Source: JAKACA01 sp050008715
GTDB lineage: Bacteria; Actinomycetota; Acidimicrobiia; Acidimicrobiales; Bog-793
Length of the DNA: 13,028 nt
Reading direction: 5' to 3'
Assembly (NCBI GenBank): GCA_050008715.1
Contig: JBEKMC010000096.1
Coordinates: forward strand, 1 to 13,028
Of the stretch, positions 6,455 to 12,697 are shown piece by piece. The notes beneath the pieces were generated by a model that saw nothing but the letters and a program-made list of their open reading frames with translations, was not told the origin of the DNA and did not search any database. The position numbers and the translations under genes were made by a program. Every line of letters begins with the position of its first letter. Within the stretch, counting starts at the first letter, position 1.

Positions 6455-7104
6455 GCGGTGTCCTTGTCGGTTCGGGTGGATGGGTCGGTTCGGATGGATG
6501 GGTCGGTTCGGATGGATGGGTCGGTTCGGATGGATGCGTCGGTTCGACGGGTCACACCTGGGGTGGCCTGGAGCAACGTCACGAGCGTACCGCCGTATCG
6601 GTACTCGCGAGAGACGACGTAGCTCCCCGTGGCCACGAGCGGGGCGCGGTGCTCGACGACGACGTGGGCGGCGTGCAGGTGGCTGAGCAGCTCCTCCCAG
6701 GCGTCGAATCTGTACGGCGGATCGGCGAACGCGAGGTCGTACGACTGCTCGGAGCTCGGCCGGCTGCCGTAGGTGGACAGCCACGAGAGGACTTCGGCCC
6801 GCGCCACTTTCACGCCGGACGCGCCGGCGTATCCGGTGATCTCGAGGTTGTGCTCGATGGCGAGAACGGCGAGACGCTCCCGCTCGACGAAGGTGACACC
6901 GCCGGCGCCCCGTGAGAGCGCCTCGATGCCGAGCGCGCCGCTGCCACTGAACACGTCGAGCACGACGGCGTCGGACACGAGGTCGCGCGACTCGAGGATG
7001 TCGAACATGGCTTCGCGGACCCGCTCGCTCGTCGGTCGCACACCGGGCAGGTCGGGCGCAGTGAGTCGCCTGCCCTTGGCGTCGCCGGCGATCACGCGCA
7101 ACAT
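6451..7104 (-). CDS. rsmD: 16S rRNA (guanine966-N2)-methyltransferase RsmD with repeat-expanded tail
   Basis: RsmD methylates G966 of 16S rRNA using S-adenosylmethionine. The 217-residue product opens MLRVIAGDAKGRRL and has RPTSERVREAMFDIL at 23-37. The SAM-binding motif DVFSGSGALGIEALSRG is at 50-66 and the catalytic ADPPY at about 126-130. The domain is complete by about residue 185. The last roughly 30 residues are a low-complexity tail built of (P/A)SIRTD repeats encoded by 18-bp tandem DNA units, which related proteins normally lack. ATG 7104 has GGAGGA very close upstream; TTG 7101 is an alternative with better spacing. It follows recG by 13 bp and its TGA overlaps the coaD TTG. Confidence 0.95.
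   Translation of the reverse strand: MLRVIAGDAKGRRLTAPDLPGVRPTSERVREAMFDILESRDLVSDAVVLDVFSGSGALGIEALSRGAGGVTFVERERLAVLAIEHNLEITGYAGASGVKVARAEVLSWLSTYGSRPSSEQSYDLAFADPPYRFDAWEELLSHLHAAHVVVEHRAPLVATGSYVVSREYRYGGTLVTLLQATPGVTRRTDASIRTDPSIRTDPSIRTDPSTRTDKDTA
6466..6546. repeat. 18-bp tandem repeat (4.5 copies) in the 3' end of rsmD
   Basis: Units start at 6466, 6484, 6502, 6520 and a partial at 6538. The plus-strand unit is GTCGGTTCGGATGGATGG. Copies two and three are identical, while one and four differ by one base each, so the array is young or homogenised. It is in frame, encoding hexapeptides of the SIRTDP type in RsmD. It ends only 11 bases before the coaD start, just upstream of the coaD ribosome binding site. 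Confidence 0.95.
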
Positions 7105-7117
7105 GGTTCCTCCACGA

Positions 7118-9346
7118 TCAGCTCCGGAAGAGGAACTGCCGCTCCTCCTCGGACACGAACAGCTTCACTTCGTCCCACAGCAGGCGGTTCTTCGGGTCGG
7201 AGAGCTCCGGATCGTCGTCGACCACTGCGGAGGCGACCTCGCGTGCCTTCATGACGAGGTCCCGATGGCGCCGCAACGAGGCCAGCTTGAGATCACTGCG
7301 ACCCTTCTGCCGCGAGCCGAGCACAGTCCCGCCCCCGCGGAGGTCGAGGTCCGCCTCGGCCAGCTCGAAACCGTTCTCGGTCCTCACCATCGCCTCCAAC
7401 CTGCCCTCGGCGAGCTCGGTGACCGGGTCGGCGAGCAGGAAGCAATAGGACTTCTCACGCCCACGGCCGACCCGGCCGCGCAGCTGGTGGAGCTGGGCGA
7501 TGCCGAAACGGTCCGCATCCTCGATCACCATGACAGTGGCGTTGGGGACGTCCACGCCGACCTCGATCACGGTCGTGGCGACGAGCACTCGGATCTCACC
7601 TGCCCGGAACGCCATCATCACCCCGTCCTTGTCCTTCGCCGCCAACTGGCCGTGCAGGAGACCGACACGGTGCTCGCCGAGCTCAGCCCTGAGCCGCTCG
7701 GCCTCGTCGACGGCCGAGCGCGGCGCCGGCCGCGCGGCATCGAGCTCGATGGCGAGCCGCCCGTCTCCCGGATCCTCGGGATCGCCCGCATCCTCGGGAT
7801 CGTCCGGCTCGTCGAGCTCCTCGTCGAAACCCTCCTCCTCCATCGCCCCGCCGCCCACGAGCGGGCACACGACATACACCTGGTGACCGGCCTCGAGCTC
7901 GGACCGAACTCGCTTCCAGGCGGTCGCCTGCTGGTCCCAGCTGAGCAGCCGGGTGGTGATGGACGTTCGCCCCGGGGGCATCTCGTCGAGGGTCGTGTGG
8001 TCGAGATCGCCGTAGACCGTCATGGCCGCCGTCCGCGGGATGGGCGTGGCCGTCATGACGAGCAGATCCGGCTCCGCCTCCCCCTTCTCGCCGAGCGCCG
8101 CCCGCTGCTCCACGCCGAATCGGTGCTGTTCGTCCACGACCGCTACGCCGAGCGACGCGAAACCCACGTCGCCGGTCAGCAGCGCATGCGTCCCCACGAT
8201 GACGTCGAGCTTGCCGGCGGCGAGCTCGGCGAGAAGGCGGGATCGCTCGCCGGCCGGCGTCCGCGACGTGAGGAGCTCCACCGAGAGCGGGCGTTCACCC
8301 CCGAGGCGGCTCGGGTCGGGCACGCTCAGGCCCTGCAGGAGCCCTCGGACCGAGAGGTAATGCTGCTCCGCCAGCACCTCGGTGGGGACCATGAAAGCGC
8401 CCTGGTGACCGCCCTGGACGGCATAGAGCAAGGCTGCCACCGCCACGACGGTCTTGCCCGAGCCGACGTCGCCCTGCAGGAGGCGGTTCATCGGATGCCG
8501 CTGCCCGAGATCGCCGGCGATCTCCTTGATGGCACGACGCTGGGCACCGGTGAGCTCGAACGGCAGCGCAGCGACAAAGCTCGTCACGAGGCCGCCCGGA
8601 GCCGTGTCGTGGACGAGGCCGACCGAGGAGGCTGCAACGGCTCGCTTCTTGCGCACGAGGAGGAGCTGCAACCGCAGCAGCTCGTCGAAGGCCAATCGGT
8701 AGCGGGCGCGGTCCTTGTCTGCCATCGTCTCGGGTTCGTGCACGTCGTGGTAGGCCGTCGTCCGGTCCACGAGCCGCAGCTCGGCGAGGTGTTCCGCAGC
8801 CACGGGCTCGGCGAAGTCGCCGGCTCGCCCGAGGGCTTCCGACACGTAGTGGGCGAGCTCGACGGAGTTGACGTTCGCCTTGCCCGATTGTGGGTAGATG
8901 GGCACGATCCGGCCGGTCTGGTCACCGACGAGGTCGATCACGGGGTTGGCCATCTGCCGTTGGTTGCGGTAGAGCCGCACCTTGCCGAAGACGGCGACCC
9001 GTTGCCCCTCGGAGAACTGCCGCGCGCGCCACCCCTGGTTGAAGAACGTGCAGGTCAGGGACGCCGAGCCGTCGCGAAGGACGATCTCGGCAGTGGAGCG
9101 GCCGCCTCGCATGCGCCTCGTGGAGCTGCGGACCACCTCGGCGGTCACGACTGCCTCCTCGCCTTCGACGAGGGCGGCGATCTCCGACTCGTTCGTGCGG
9201 TCGGCGTAGCGGCGGGGATAGTGCATGAGAAGGTCGAGCACCGTTTCGATGCCGAGAGCCCGAAGGCCGGGCAGCTTGCGGGACGAGACGGTCTTGAGCT
9301 CTGAGACGGGTTTCCCGCTCAGCGATACGAGGGTGCGGGGGCTCAC
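7118..9346 (-). CDS. recG: ATP-dependent DNA helicase RecG
   Basis: RecG remodels stalled forks and branched DNA, for example by fork reversal. The 742-residue product has an N-terminal wedge/OB region (FFNQGWRARQFSEGQRVAVFGKV, about 100-125). Walker A GDVGSGKT is at about 290-298, the DEQHRFG box at about 404, and MTATPIPRT after it. TTVIEVGVDVPNA, QLRGRVGRG (about 625) and the TRG-region LDLRGGGTVLGSRQ follow. Between VYVVCPLV (about 490) and VGLLHGQL (about 560) there is an acidic Asp/Glu/Pro/Gly insert that is longer than in the canonical enzyme. The start is GTG 9346, overlapping the fakA stop as GTGA; no independent ribosome binding site is seen, so it probably depends on translational coupling. 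The frame is open farther upstream, but that part is a shadow of fakA. Confidence 0.97.
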   Translation of the reverse strand: MSPRTLVSLSGKPVSELKTVSSRKLPGLRALGIETVLDLLMHYPRRYADRTNESEIAALVEGEEAVVTAEVVRSSTRRMRGGRSTAEIVLRDGSASLTCTFFNQGWRARQFSEGQRVAVFGKVRLYRNQRQMANPVIDLVGDQTGRIVPIYPQSGKANVNSVELAHYVSEALGRAGDFAEPVAAEHLAELRLVDRTTAYHDVHEPETMADKDRARYRLAFDELLRLQLLLVRKKRAVAASSVGLVHDTAPGGLVTSFVAALPFELTGAQRRAIKEIAGDLGQRHPMNRLLQGDVGSGKTVVAVAALLYAVQGGHQGAFMVPTEVLAEQHYLSVRGLLQGLSVPDPSRLGGERPLSVELLTSRTPAGERSRLLAELAAGKLDVIVGTHALLTGDVGFASLGVAVVDEQHRFGVEQRAALGEKGEAEPDLLVMTATPIPRTAAMTVYGDLDHTTLDEMPPGRTSITTRLLSWDQQATAWKRVRSELEAGHQVYVVCPLVGGGAMEEEGFDEELDEPDDPEDAGDPEDPGDGRLAIELDAARPAPRSAVDEAERLRAELGEHRVGLLHGQLAAKDKDGVMMAFRAGEIRVLVATTVIEVGVDVPNATVMVIEDADRFGIAQLHQLRGRVGRGREKSYCFLLADPVTELAEGRLEAMVRTENGFELAEADLDLRGGGTVLGSRQKGRSDLKLASLRRHRDLVMKAREVASAVVDDDPELSDPKNRLLWDEVKLFVSEEERQFLFRS
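7771..7806. repeat. 18-bp two-copy direct repeat in the recG acidic insert
   Basis: GATCCTCGGGATCGCCCG at 7771 is followed by CATCCTCGGGATCGTCCG at 7789, differing at two positions. In the RecG frame it contributes repeated DPEDAGD/DPEDPGD-like sequence to the acidic loop. It has the same 18-bp period as the arrays in rsmD and thiL. Confidence 0.8.
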
Positions 9347-11100
9347 TCGACCGAGACGAGATACGGGTAGAGCGGCTGGCCGCCCCGGTGGAGCTCGACG
9401 GCGAGGTCGCTCCGGTGTTCGGCGAGCCACTCCGTCACGCGACGGGTGTCTGCCGGTTTGGCACCGGCGCCTTCGATGATCGTGACGATCTCGTGGGACT
9501 CCGTGAGGAGCCGGTCGAGCAACCGGATCGTCGCGTCGGAGACGCTGGCCGCCACGACCTCGATACCGCGCCGCGAGACGCCGATCCAGTCTCCGGCGAC
9601 GATCTCGCCCACCTCGGTGTCGCTCGCCCGCACGGCCTGGGTGACCTCGCCGGCGACGACGCGGGCGGCCGCTGCCGCCATGGCGACGGCATTGGCGGCG
9701 GCCCCGACCTCCGGGTCGTACTCCAAGAGGGCGGCGAAGCCCTCCTGGATGCCTGCGGTGTCGACCACCTGGGCGGGTTTCTCGCTCAGTTCGCAGGCTT
9801 GGGCGGCCACGGCGACGATGTTCTTGTTGTTGGGCAGGACGATGACCTCGGCACCCGGCGTGGCGTTCATCATCTCTAGGATTTGCTCGGTCGAGGGGTT
9901 CATGGACTGCCCACCGGACACGAGGTGGCGGGCGCCGAGGGAGTGGAAGATTCGGCCGATACCCTCGCCGGTCGCCACGGCGACGACGCTCGTGACCGGG
10001 GGCGGCCCGAGATCCTCCTCGGGCTGACCACCGCCCGCCCCGGCCGCCCGCCGGACCCAGGACTCCTCCTCCACCTGCTCGAGGAGATCCGTCACACGGA
10101 TCTTCCGCGGCCGGCCGGCGTCGATGGCCGCCTCCACGGCCGCCCCGATGTCGTTCGTATGGATGTGGCAGTTCCACATTCCCTCTCCACCGACGACGAC
10201 GATCGAATCCCCGATCCCGGCCCAGACGTTCTTGAAGGCTGGAATGGCGTGATCGGGCGCCTCGAGGAAGTACATGACCTCGAATCGGAGGTCGTCGAGA
10301 GCCTCCCCGCCGGCCGTGTCAGGCGAAGCCGCGCCGATGTCGCTCTCGGTCGTCTGTGACTGGGACCATTCCGAGCTGCTGGCGAGGCGGGCCGCCACGT
10401 CCTCGGGCAACGGCAGGCGATCCGGAGGCATCCGACCGTCGATGACCTCGAGAAACGCGTCGAAGAGGACGACGAGGCCAGCACCGCCGGCGTCCACGAC
10501 GCCGGCCGAGGCCAGCACTGGGAGCAGCGTCGGCGTCTCCCAGAGGGCTGCGACGGCGGCCGTGCGGGCCGCTTCGGCCACGTCCACGAGACCGACGCTC
10601 CCCGAGGCCGGCGGCTGTGCCACGGCCCCTTCTCCCCCCATCGTGGCGACTGCTGCCGCAGCGGCGGCAGCCGCAACCGTGAGGATGGTGCCTTCCACCG
10701 GCTTCATGACGCCGGCGCGGGCGGCGATGTTGGCCTCCGAGAGACCAGCCGCGAGCTCCGAAGGCCCGACACCGCCGTGGCCGGGGGCGGGACCGGCAGC
10801 GAAGGTCTTTGCCAGCCCTCGGAGGATCTGGCACAGGATGACGCCGGAGTTCCCCCGCGCCCCCATGAGCGACCCGTGCGAGATCGCTTTGCAGGTTGCC
10901 CCCATGTCACCGGGATCCTCCAGCTTGGCCAGTTCGTTGCCGACGGACTCGAGCGTCAGGTGCATGTTCGTCCCGGTGTCGCCGTCCGGGACGGGGTAGA
11001 CGTTCAGGCGGTTGAGGACGTCGCGATGATGCCCGAGACCCCGCTCGAAGCTCTCCATGACCTTCGTCACGTCGACCGCACCGAGTGCGTCGAGGCTCAT
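9343..11100 (-). CDS. fakA: DAK2-domain fatty acid kinase FakA-type protein
   Basis: FakA phosphorylates a fatty acid held by a DegV-type FakB partner, giving acyl-phosphate for phospholipid synthesis. The 585-residue product has a DhaL/DAK2 kinase domain over about residues 10-215: the Mg-binding PDGDTGTN at 38-45, HGSLMGARGNSG at 75-86 and AGVVDAGGAGLV near 200. A linker rich in Ser, Gln and Thr leads to a middle domain with FEVMYFLE and WNCHIHTND. The C-terminal domain contains VLPNNKNIVAVAAQA. An eight-alanine run lies in the kinase domain. ATG 11100 has GGTGAGG about 7 bases upstream. It heads the minus-strand gene run and overlaps recG. No fakB is in the window. In Actinomycetota the substrate is untested to my knowledge, so the kinase role is inferred from family. 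Confidence 0.9.
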   Translation of the reverse strand: MSLDALGAVDVTKVMESFERGLGHHRDVLNRLNVYPVPDGDTGTNMHLTLESVGNELAKLEDPGDMGATCKAISHGSLMGARGNSGVILCQILRGLAKTFAAGPAPGHGGVGPSELAAGLSEANIAARAGVMKPVEGTILTVAAAAAAAAVATMGGEGAVAQPPASGSVGLVDVAEAARTAAVAALWETPTLLPVLASAGVVDAGGAGLVVLFDAFLEVIDGRMPPDRLPLPEDVAARLASSSEWSQSQTTESDIGAASPDTAGGEALDDLRFEVMYFLEAPDHAIPAFKNVWAGIGDSIVVVGGEGMWNCHIHTNDIGAAVEAAIDAGRPRKIRVTDLLEQVEEESWVRRAAGAGGGQPEEDLGPPPVTSVVAVATGEGIGRIFHSLGARHLVSGGQSMNPSTEQILEMMNATPGAEVIVLPNNKNIVAVAAQACELSEKPAQVVDTAGIQEGFAALLEYDPEVGAAANAVAMAAAAARVVAGEVTQAVRASDTEVGEIVAGDWIGVSRRGIEVVAASVSDATIRLLDRLLTESHEIVTIIEGAGAKPADTRRVTEWLAEHRSDLAVELHRGGQPLYPYLVSVE

Positions 11101-11149
11101 GCGGGTGCCTCACCATCTAGCGGCGGCGTGGTCAGGCCCATGGCGGAGG

Positions 11150-11159
11150 ATGGTAACCT
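11150..11159. promoter_or_regulatory. Overlapping divergent -10 elements for fakA and rpmB
   Basis: The plus strand has TAACCT at 11154-11159 and the minus strand has TACCAT at 11155-11150, both of TANNNT form and sharing two bases. Each would give a 5' leader of about 40 bases for its gene. A TGGTCA at 11129-11134 is a weak, widely spaced -35 for rpmB. The 107-bp divergent gap must hold promoters for both genes, and these are the best candidates. Confidence 0.35.
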
Positions 11160-11196
11160 CGATCCCTGTTCCCAGCAGTCCTCCGTCGATCGAGGT
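11156..11196 (+). promoter_or_regulatory. Inverted repeat over the rpmB ribosome binding site
   Basis: ACCTCGATC at 11156-11164 is perfectly complementary to GATCGAGGT at 11188-11196, with 23 bases between. The right arm contains GAGGT, the likely rpmB ribosome binding site about 11 bases before the ATG. In RNA the pair could hide that site; as DNA it could be an operator next to the -10. Whether the left arm is transcribed depends on the true start site. Confidence 0.45.
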
Positions 11197-11207
11197 GACG
11201 CGTCCCA

Positions 11208-11426
11208 ATGGCAGCCGTTTGCGAGTTGTGTGGCAAAGGACCTGGCTTCGGCATGAACGTGTCGCACTCCCACCGGAGGACGAAGCGGCGCTTCGACCCG
11301 AACATCCAGAAGGTACGAGCGCTCGTTGCGGGAACGCCGAGGAGGCTCTACGTGTGCACGTCCTGCATCAGGGCGGGCAAGGTCGTGAAGCCGCCTCGCC
11401 GTCAGATTCCCCAGAAGACCGCCTGA
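11208..11426 (+). CDS. rpmB: 50S ribosomal protein bL28 (zinc-binding form)
   Basis: This 72-residue large-subunit protein begins MAAVCELCGKGPGFG and contains SHSHRRTKRRFDPNIQ, the bL28 signature. Cysteine pairs at 5/8 and 50/53 make the zinc-binding C+ form. ATG 11208 is preceded by GAGGT about 11 bases upstream. It stands alone on the plus strand, divergent from fakA and convergent with thiL. Together with zinc-type bL32 in this window it suggests these are the main, zinc-replete ribosomal proteins rather than Zur-controlled spare copies. Confidence 0.97.
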   Translation: MAAVCELCGKGPGFGMNVSHSHRRTKRRFDPNIQKVRALVAGTPRRLYVCTSCIRAGKVVKPPRRQIPQKTA

Positions 11427-11442
11427 GCCCTCTCCCGATCGG

Positions 11443-11468
11443 CGCTCGCTCACCTGACTCAGCGAGCG
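11443..11468. terminator. Bidirectional hairpin between rpmB and thiL
   Basis: CGCTCGCT (11443-11450) and AGCGAGCG (11461-11468) form a perfect 8-bp GC-rich stem with a 10-base loop. It lies between the convergent stop codons of rpmB (11426) and thiL (11471). There is no U-tract on either side, which is common for terminators in GC-rich Actinomycetota. Confidence 0.6.
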
Positions 11469-11470
11469 GC

Positions 11471-12547
11471 TCATCTGAACGGGTGCTCCCAGCCCCGGAT
11501 CTCGAAGCGGCGTCCGGCCAGGCTGCGCTCTTCGGCGTTCGCGGTGCAGATCCCGATCCGCACGGGCGGGCGCAATGATGCCGCCGCGAACGTCTCGAGC
11601 ACCAGGGCGTCCTCTGCGGCGGTGAACACGAGCTCGTAGTCCTCTCCCCCGCCGAGGGCTTCCTCGGGTGCGGCTCCCTCGGCCACCGGGACCGTGTCGA
11701 GGCGCACACCCACTTCGGACTGTGTCGCGATGTGGTCGAGATCCTGCGCGAGCCCGTCGGACACGTCGATCATCGCCGTCGCGCCCGCGGTGGCCGCCGC
11801 CTGGCCGTCCGCGATCCGAGCGACGGGCCGGCGGTAGGCGCCGATCAAGCGGGACTGCACCTCCGTCAGCGGCACCCTCGTCAGTTCCCCTCTGGCGGCC
11901 GGCTGATCGTGAGCCGGCTGGCCGTGCAGTCGCACCGTCACGCCCTGCAGCAGCCTGAGGCCCGCGGCCGAGGCACCGAGGGGGCCGGTCACCCAGATGG
12001 CGTCGCCATCGCTCGCCCCGCTGCGGAGCACCGCAGCCCTGTCGTCGCACGTGCCGGTGATCGCCACCGAGATCACGAGCCGCTCGCCGGCCGTGAGGTC
12101 GCCCCCGACGAGCGCGATGCCGTAGGCGGCACACGCCTCGATCATTCCGTCGGCCACGGCGTCGAGCTGCATGTCGGCGGGTGCGGAGATGCCGGCCACG
12201 ACGTGCAAGGGCCGCCCTCCCATGGCGGCGATGTCGCTGGCGTTCACGGAGATGGCCTTCCAGCCCGCATCGGCCAGCCGACCCCCATCGGCCAGCCGAC
12301 CCCCATCGGCCAGCCGACCCCCATCAGCCGGCGAGCCGAGCGACAGATCGAAATGCACGCCGTCGACGACGAGGTCGATGGCGAGAAGGAGCTGGCCCGC
12401 CGGCGACGACAGCACGGCGGCGTCGTCGCCGGAGAACACTTCGCCCTCGAGTGGTTGCCTCAACAGTGGGGCGGCGCCCGCGACGGGGCCGAGCCGGCGC
12501 TGGACGCGAGCGATGAGCTCGAACTCGCCACCGTGGCCTGTTGTCAC
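11471..12547 (-). CDS. thiL: Thiamine-monophosphate kinase ThiL with hexapeptide insertion
   Basis: ThiL phosphorylates thiamine monophosphate to the active cofactor thiamine pyrophosphate. From GTG 12547 it has 358 residues, somewhat above the usual 320-330. Marks are GEFELIARV near the start, metal-binding GDDAAVL at 40-46, DLVVDGVHFD at 58-67, GWKAISVNASDIAAMGG at 95-111, VGGDLTAG, DVSDGLAQDL and GGEDYELVF. Between VHFD and GWKA, at residues 74-93, ADGGRL is repeated three times, encoded by an 18-bp array; this explains part of the extra length. GTG 12547 is chosen because family similarity begins just after it. The open frame upstream reads through the promoter region and is not family-like. 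There is no ribosome binding site, but a -10 sits 7 bases before the GTG, suggesting a leaderless mRNA. Confidence 0.95.
   Translation of the reverse strand: MTTGHGGEFELIARVQRRLGPVAGAAPLLRQPLEGEVFSGDDAAVLSSPAGQLLLAIDLVVDGVHFDLSLGSPADGGRLADGGRLADGGRLADAGWKAISVNASDIAAMGGRPLHVVAGISAPADMQLDAVADGMIEACAAYGIALVGGDLTAGERLVISVAITGTCDDRAAVLRSGASDGDAIWVTGPLGASAAGLRLLQGVTVRLHGQPAHDQPAARGELTRVPLTEVQSRLIGAYRRPVARIADGQAAATAGATAMIDVSDGLAQDLDHIATQSEVGVRLDTVPVAEGAAPEEALGGGEDYELVFTAAEDALVLETFAAASLRPPVRIGICTANAEERSLAGRRFEIRGWEHPFR
12269..12332. repeat. 18-bp tandem repeat (3.5 copies) inside thiL
   Basis: Three identical units, CATCGGCCAGCCGACCCC on the plus strand, start at 12269, 12287 and 12305. A partial, slightly changed copy starts at 12323. 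On the minus strand they encode (ADGGRL)3 in the loop before the conserved GWKA. Exact identity of the copies indicates recent expansion. Confidence 0.95.
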
Positions 12548-12553
12548 GTCGGG

Positions 12554-12559
12554 ACGGTA
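12554..12559 (-). promoter_or_regulatory. -10 element for a probable leaderless thiL transcript
   Basis: The minus strand reads TACCGT, then six bases, then the thiL GTG. This TANNNT placement would put transcription initiation on the start codon itself. No ribosome binding site is present and no clear -35 is seen. Confidence 0.4.
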
Positions 12560-12582
12560 CCCGAAAGGACCGGGCGCCCGAC

Positions 12583-12612
12583 TTGGGCCGTTCCGGGGAG
12601 GACGCCTAGCAT
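12583..12612 (+). promoter_or_regulatory. Possible pckG promoter
   Basis: TTGGGC at 12583-12588 and TAGCAT at 12607-12612 are separated by 18 bases, an acceptable sigma-70-like pair. Transcription would start near 12619, giving a leader of about 80 bases that contains a short ORF. The match to -35 consensus is only partial. Confidence 0.35.
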
Positions 12613-12663
12613 CTGGTCCGATCAGCTGCTCCCGGTGGCCCGATGGCTGCAGGAGCGGTGCGC

Positions 12664-12696
12664 ATGACCGACTGTGCTGAAAGGACTCCCGCCTAA
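12664..12696 (+). CDS. Possible 10-residue leader peptide upstream of pckG
   Basis: ATG 12664 opens MTDCAERTPA and stops with TAA at 12694-12696, one base before the pckG ATG. AGGAG at 12651-12655 lies 8 bases upstream, a better-placed binding site than pckG's own. An in-frame ATG at 12643 would give a 17-residue version. There is no amino-acid-repeat attenuation signature. It could couple ribosome delivery to pckG, or be chance. Confidence 0.35.
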   Translation: MTDCAERTPA

Positions 12697-12697
12697 C

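Noticed and set aside
6455..6784. Upstream extension of the coaD frame with HPNRPI repeats
   Set aside because: It is the rsmD repeat read in another frame. The TTG at 6454 has a good ribosome binding site and gives the normal CoaD length.
6773..9304. A plus-strand open frame of 843 codons opposite recG and rsmD
   Set aside because: It is antisense to clear recG and rsmD motifs. Long antisense frames are expected in GC-rich DNA with third-position G/C bias, and its translation is rich in His, Arg and Asp with no family resemblance.
9347..10177. Upstream extension of the recG frame, reaching back to 10177
   Set aside because: It is an Arg/Gly-rich shadow of fakA. Family-like RecG sequence begins at the GTG overlapping the fakA stop.
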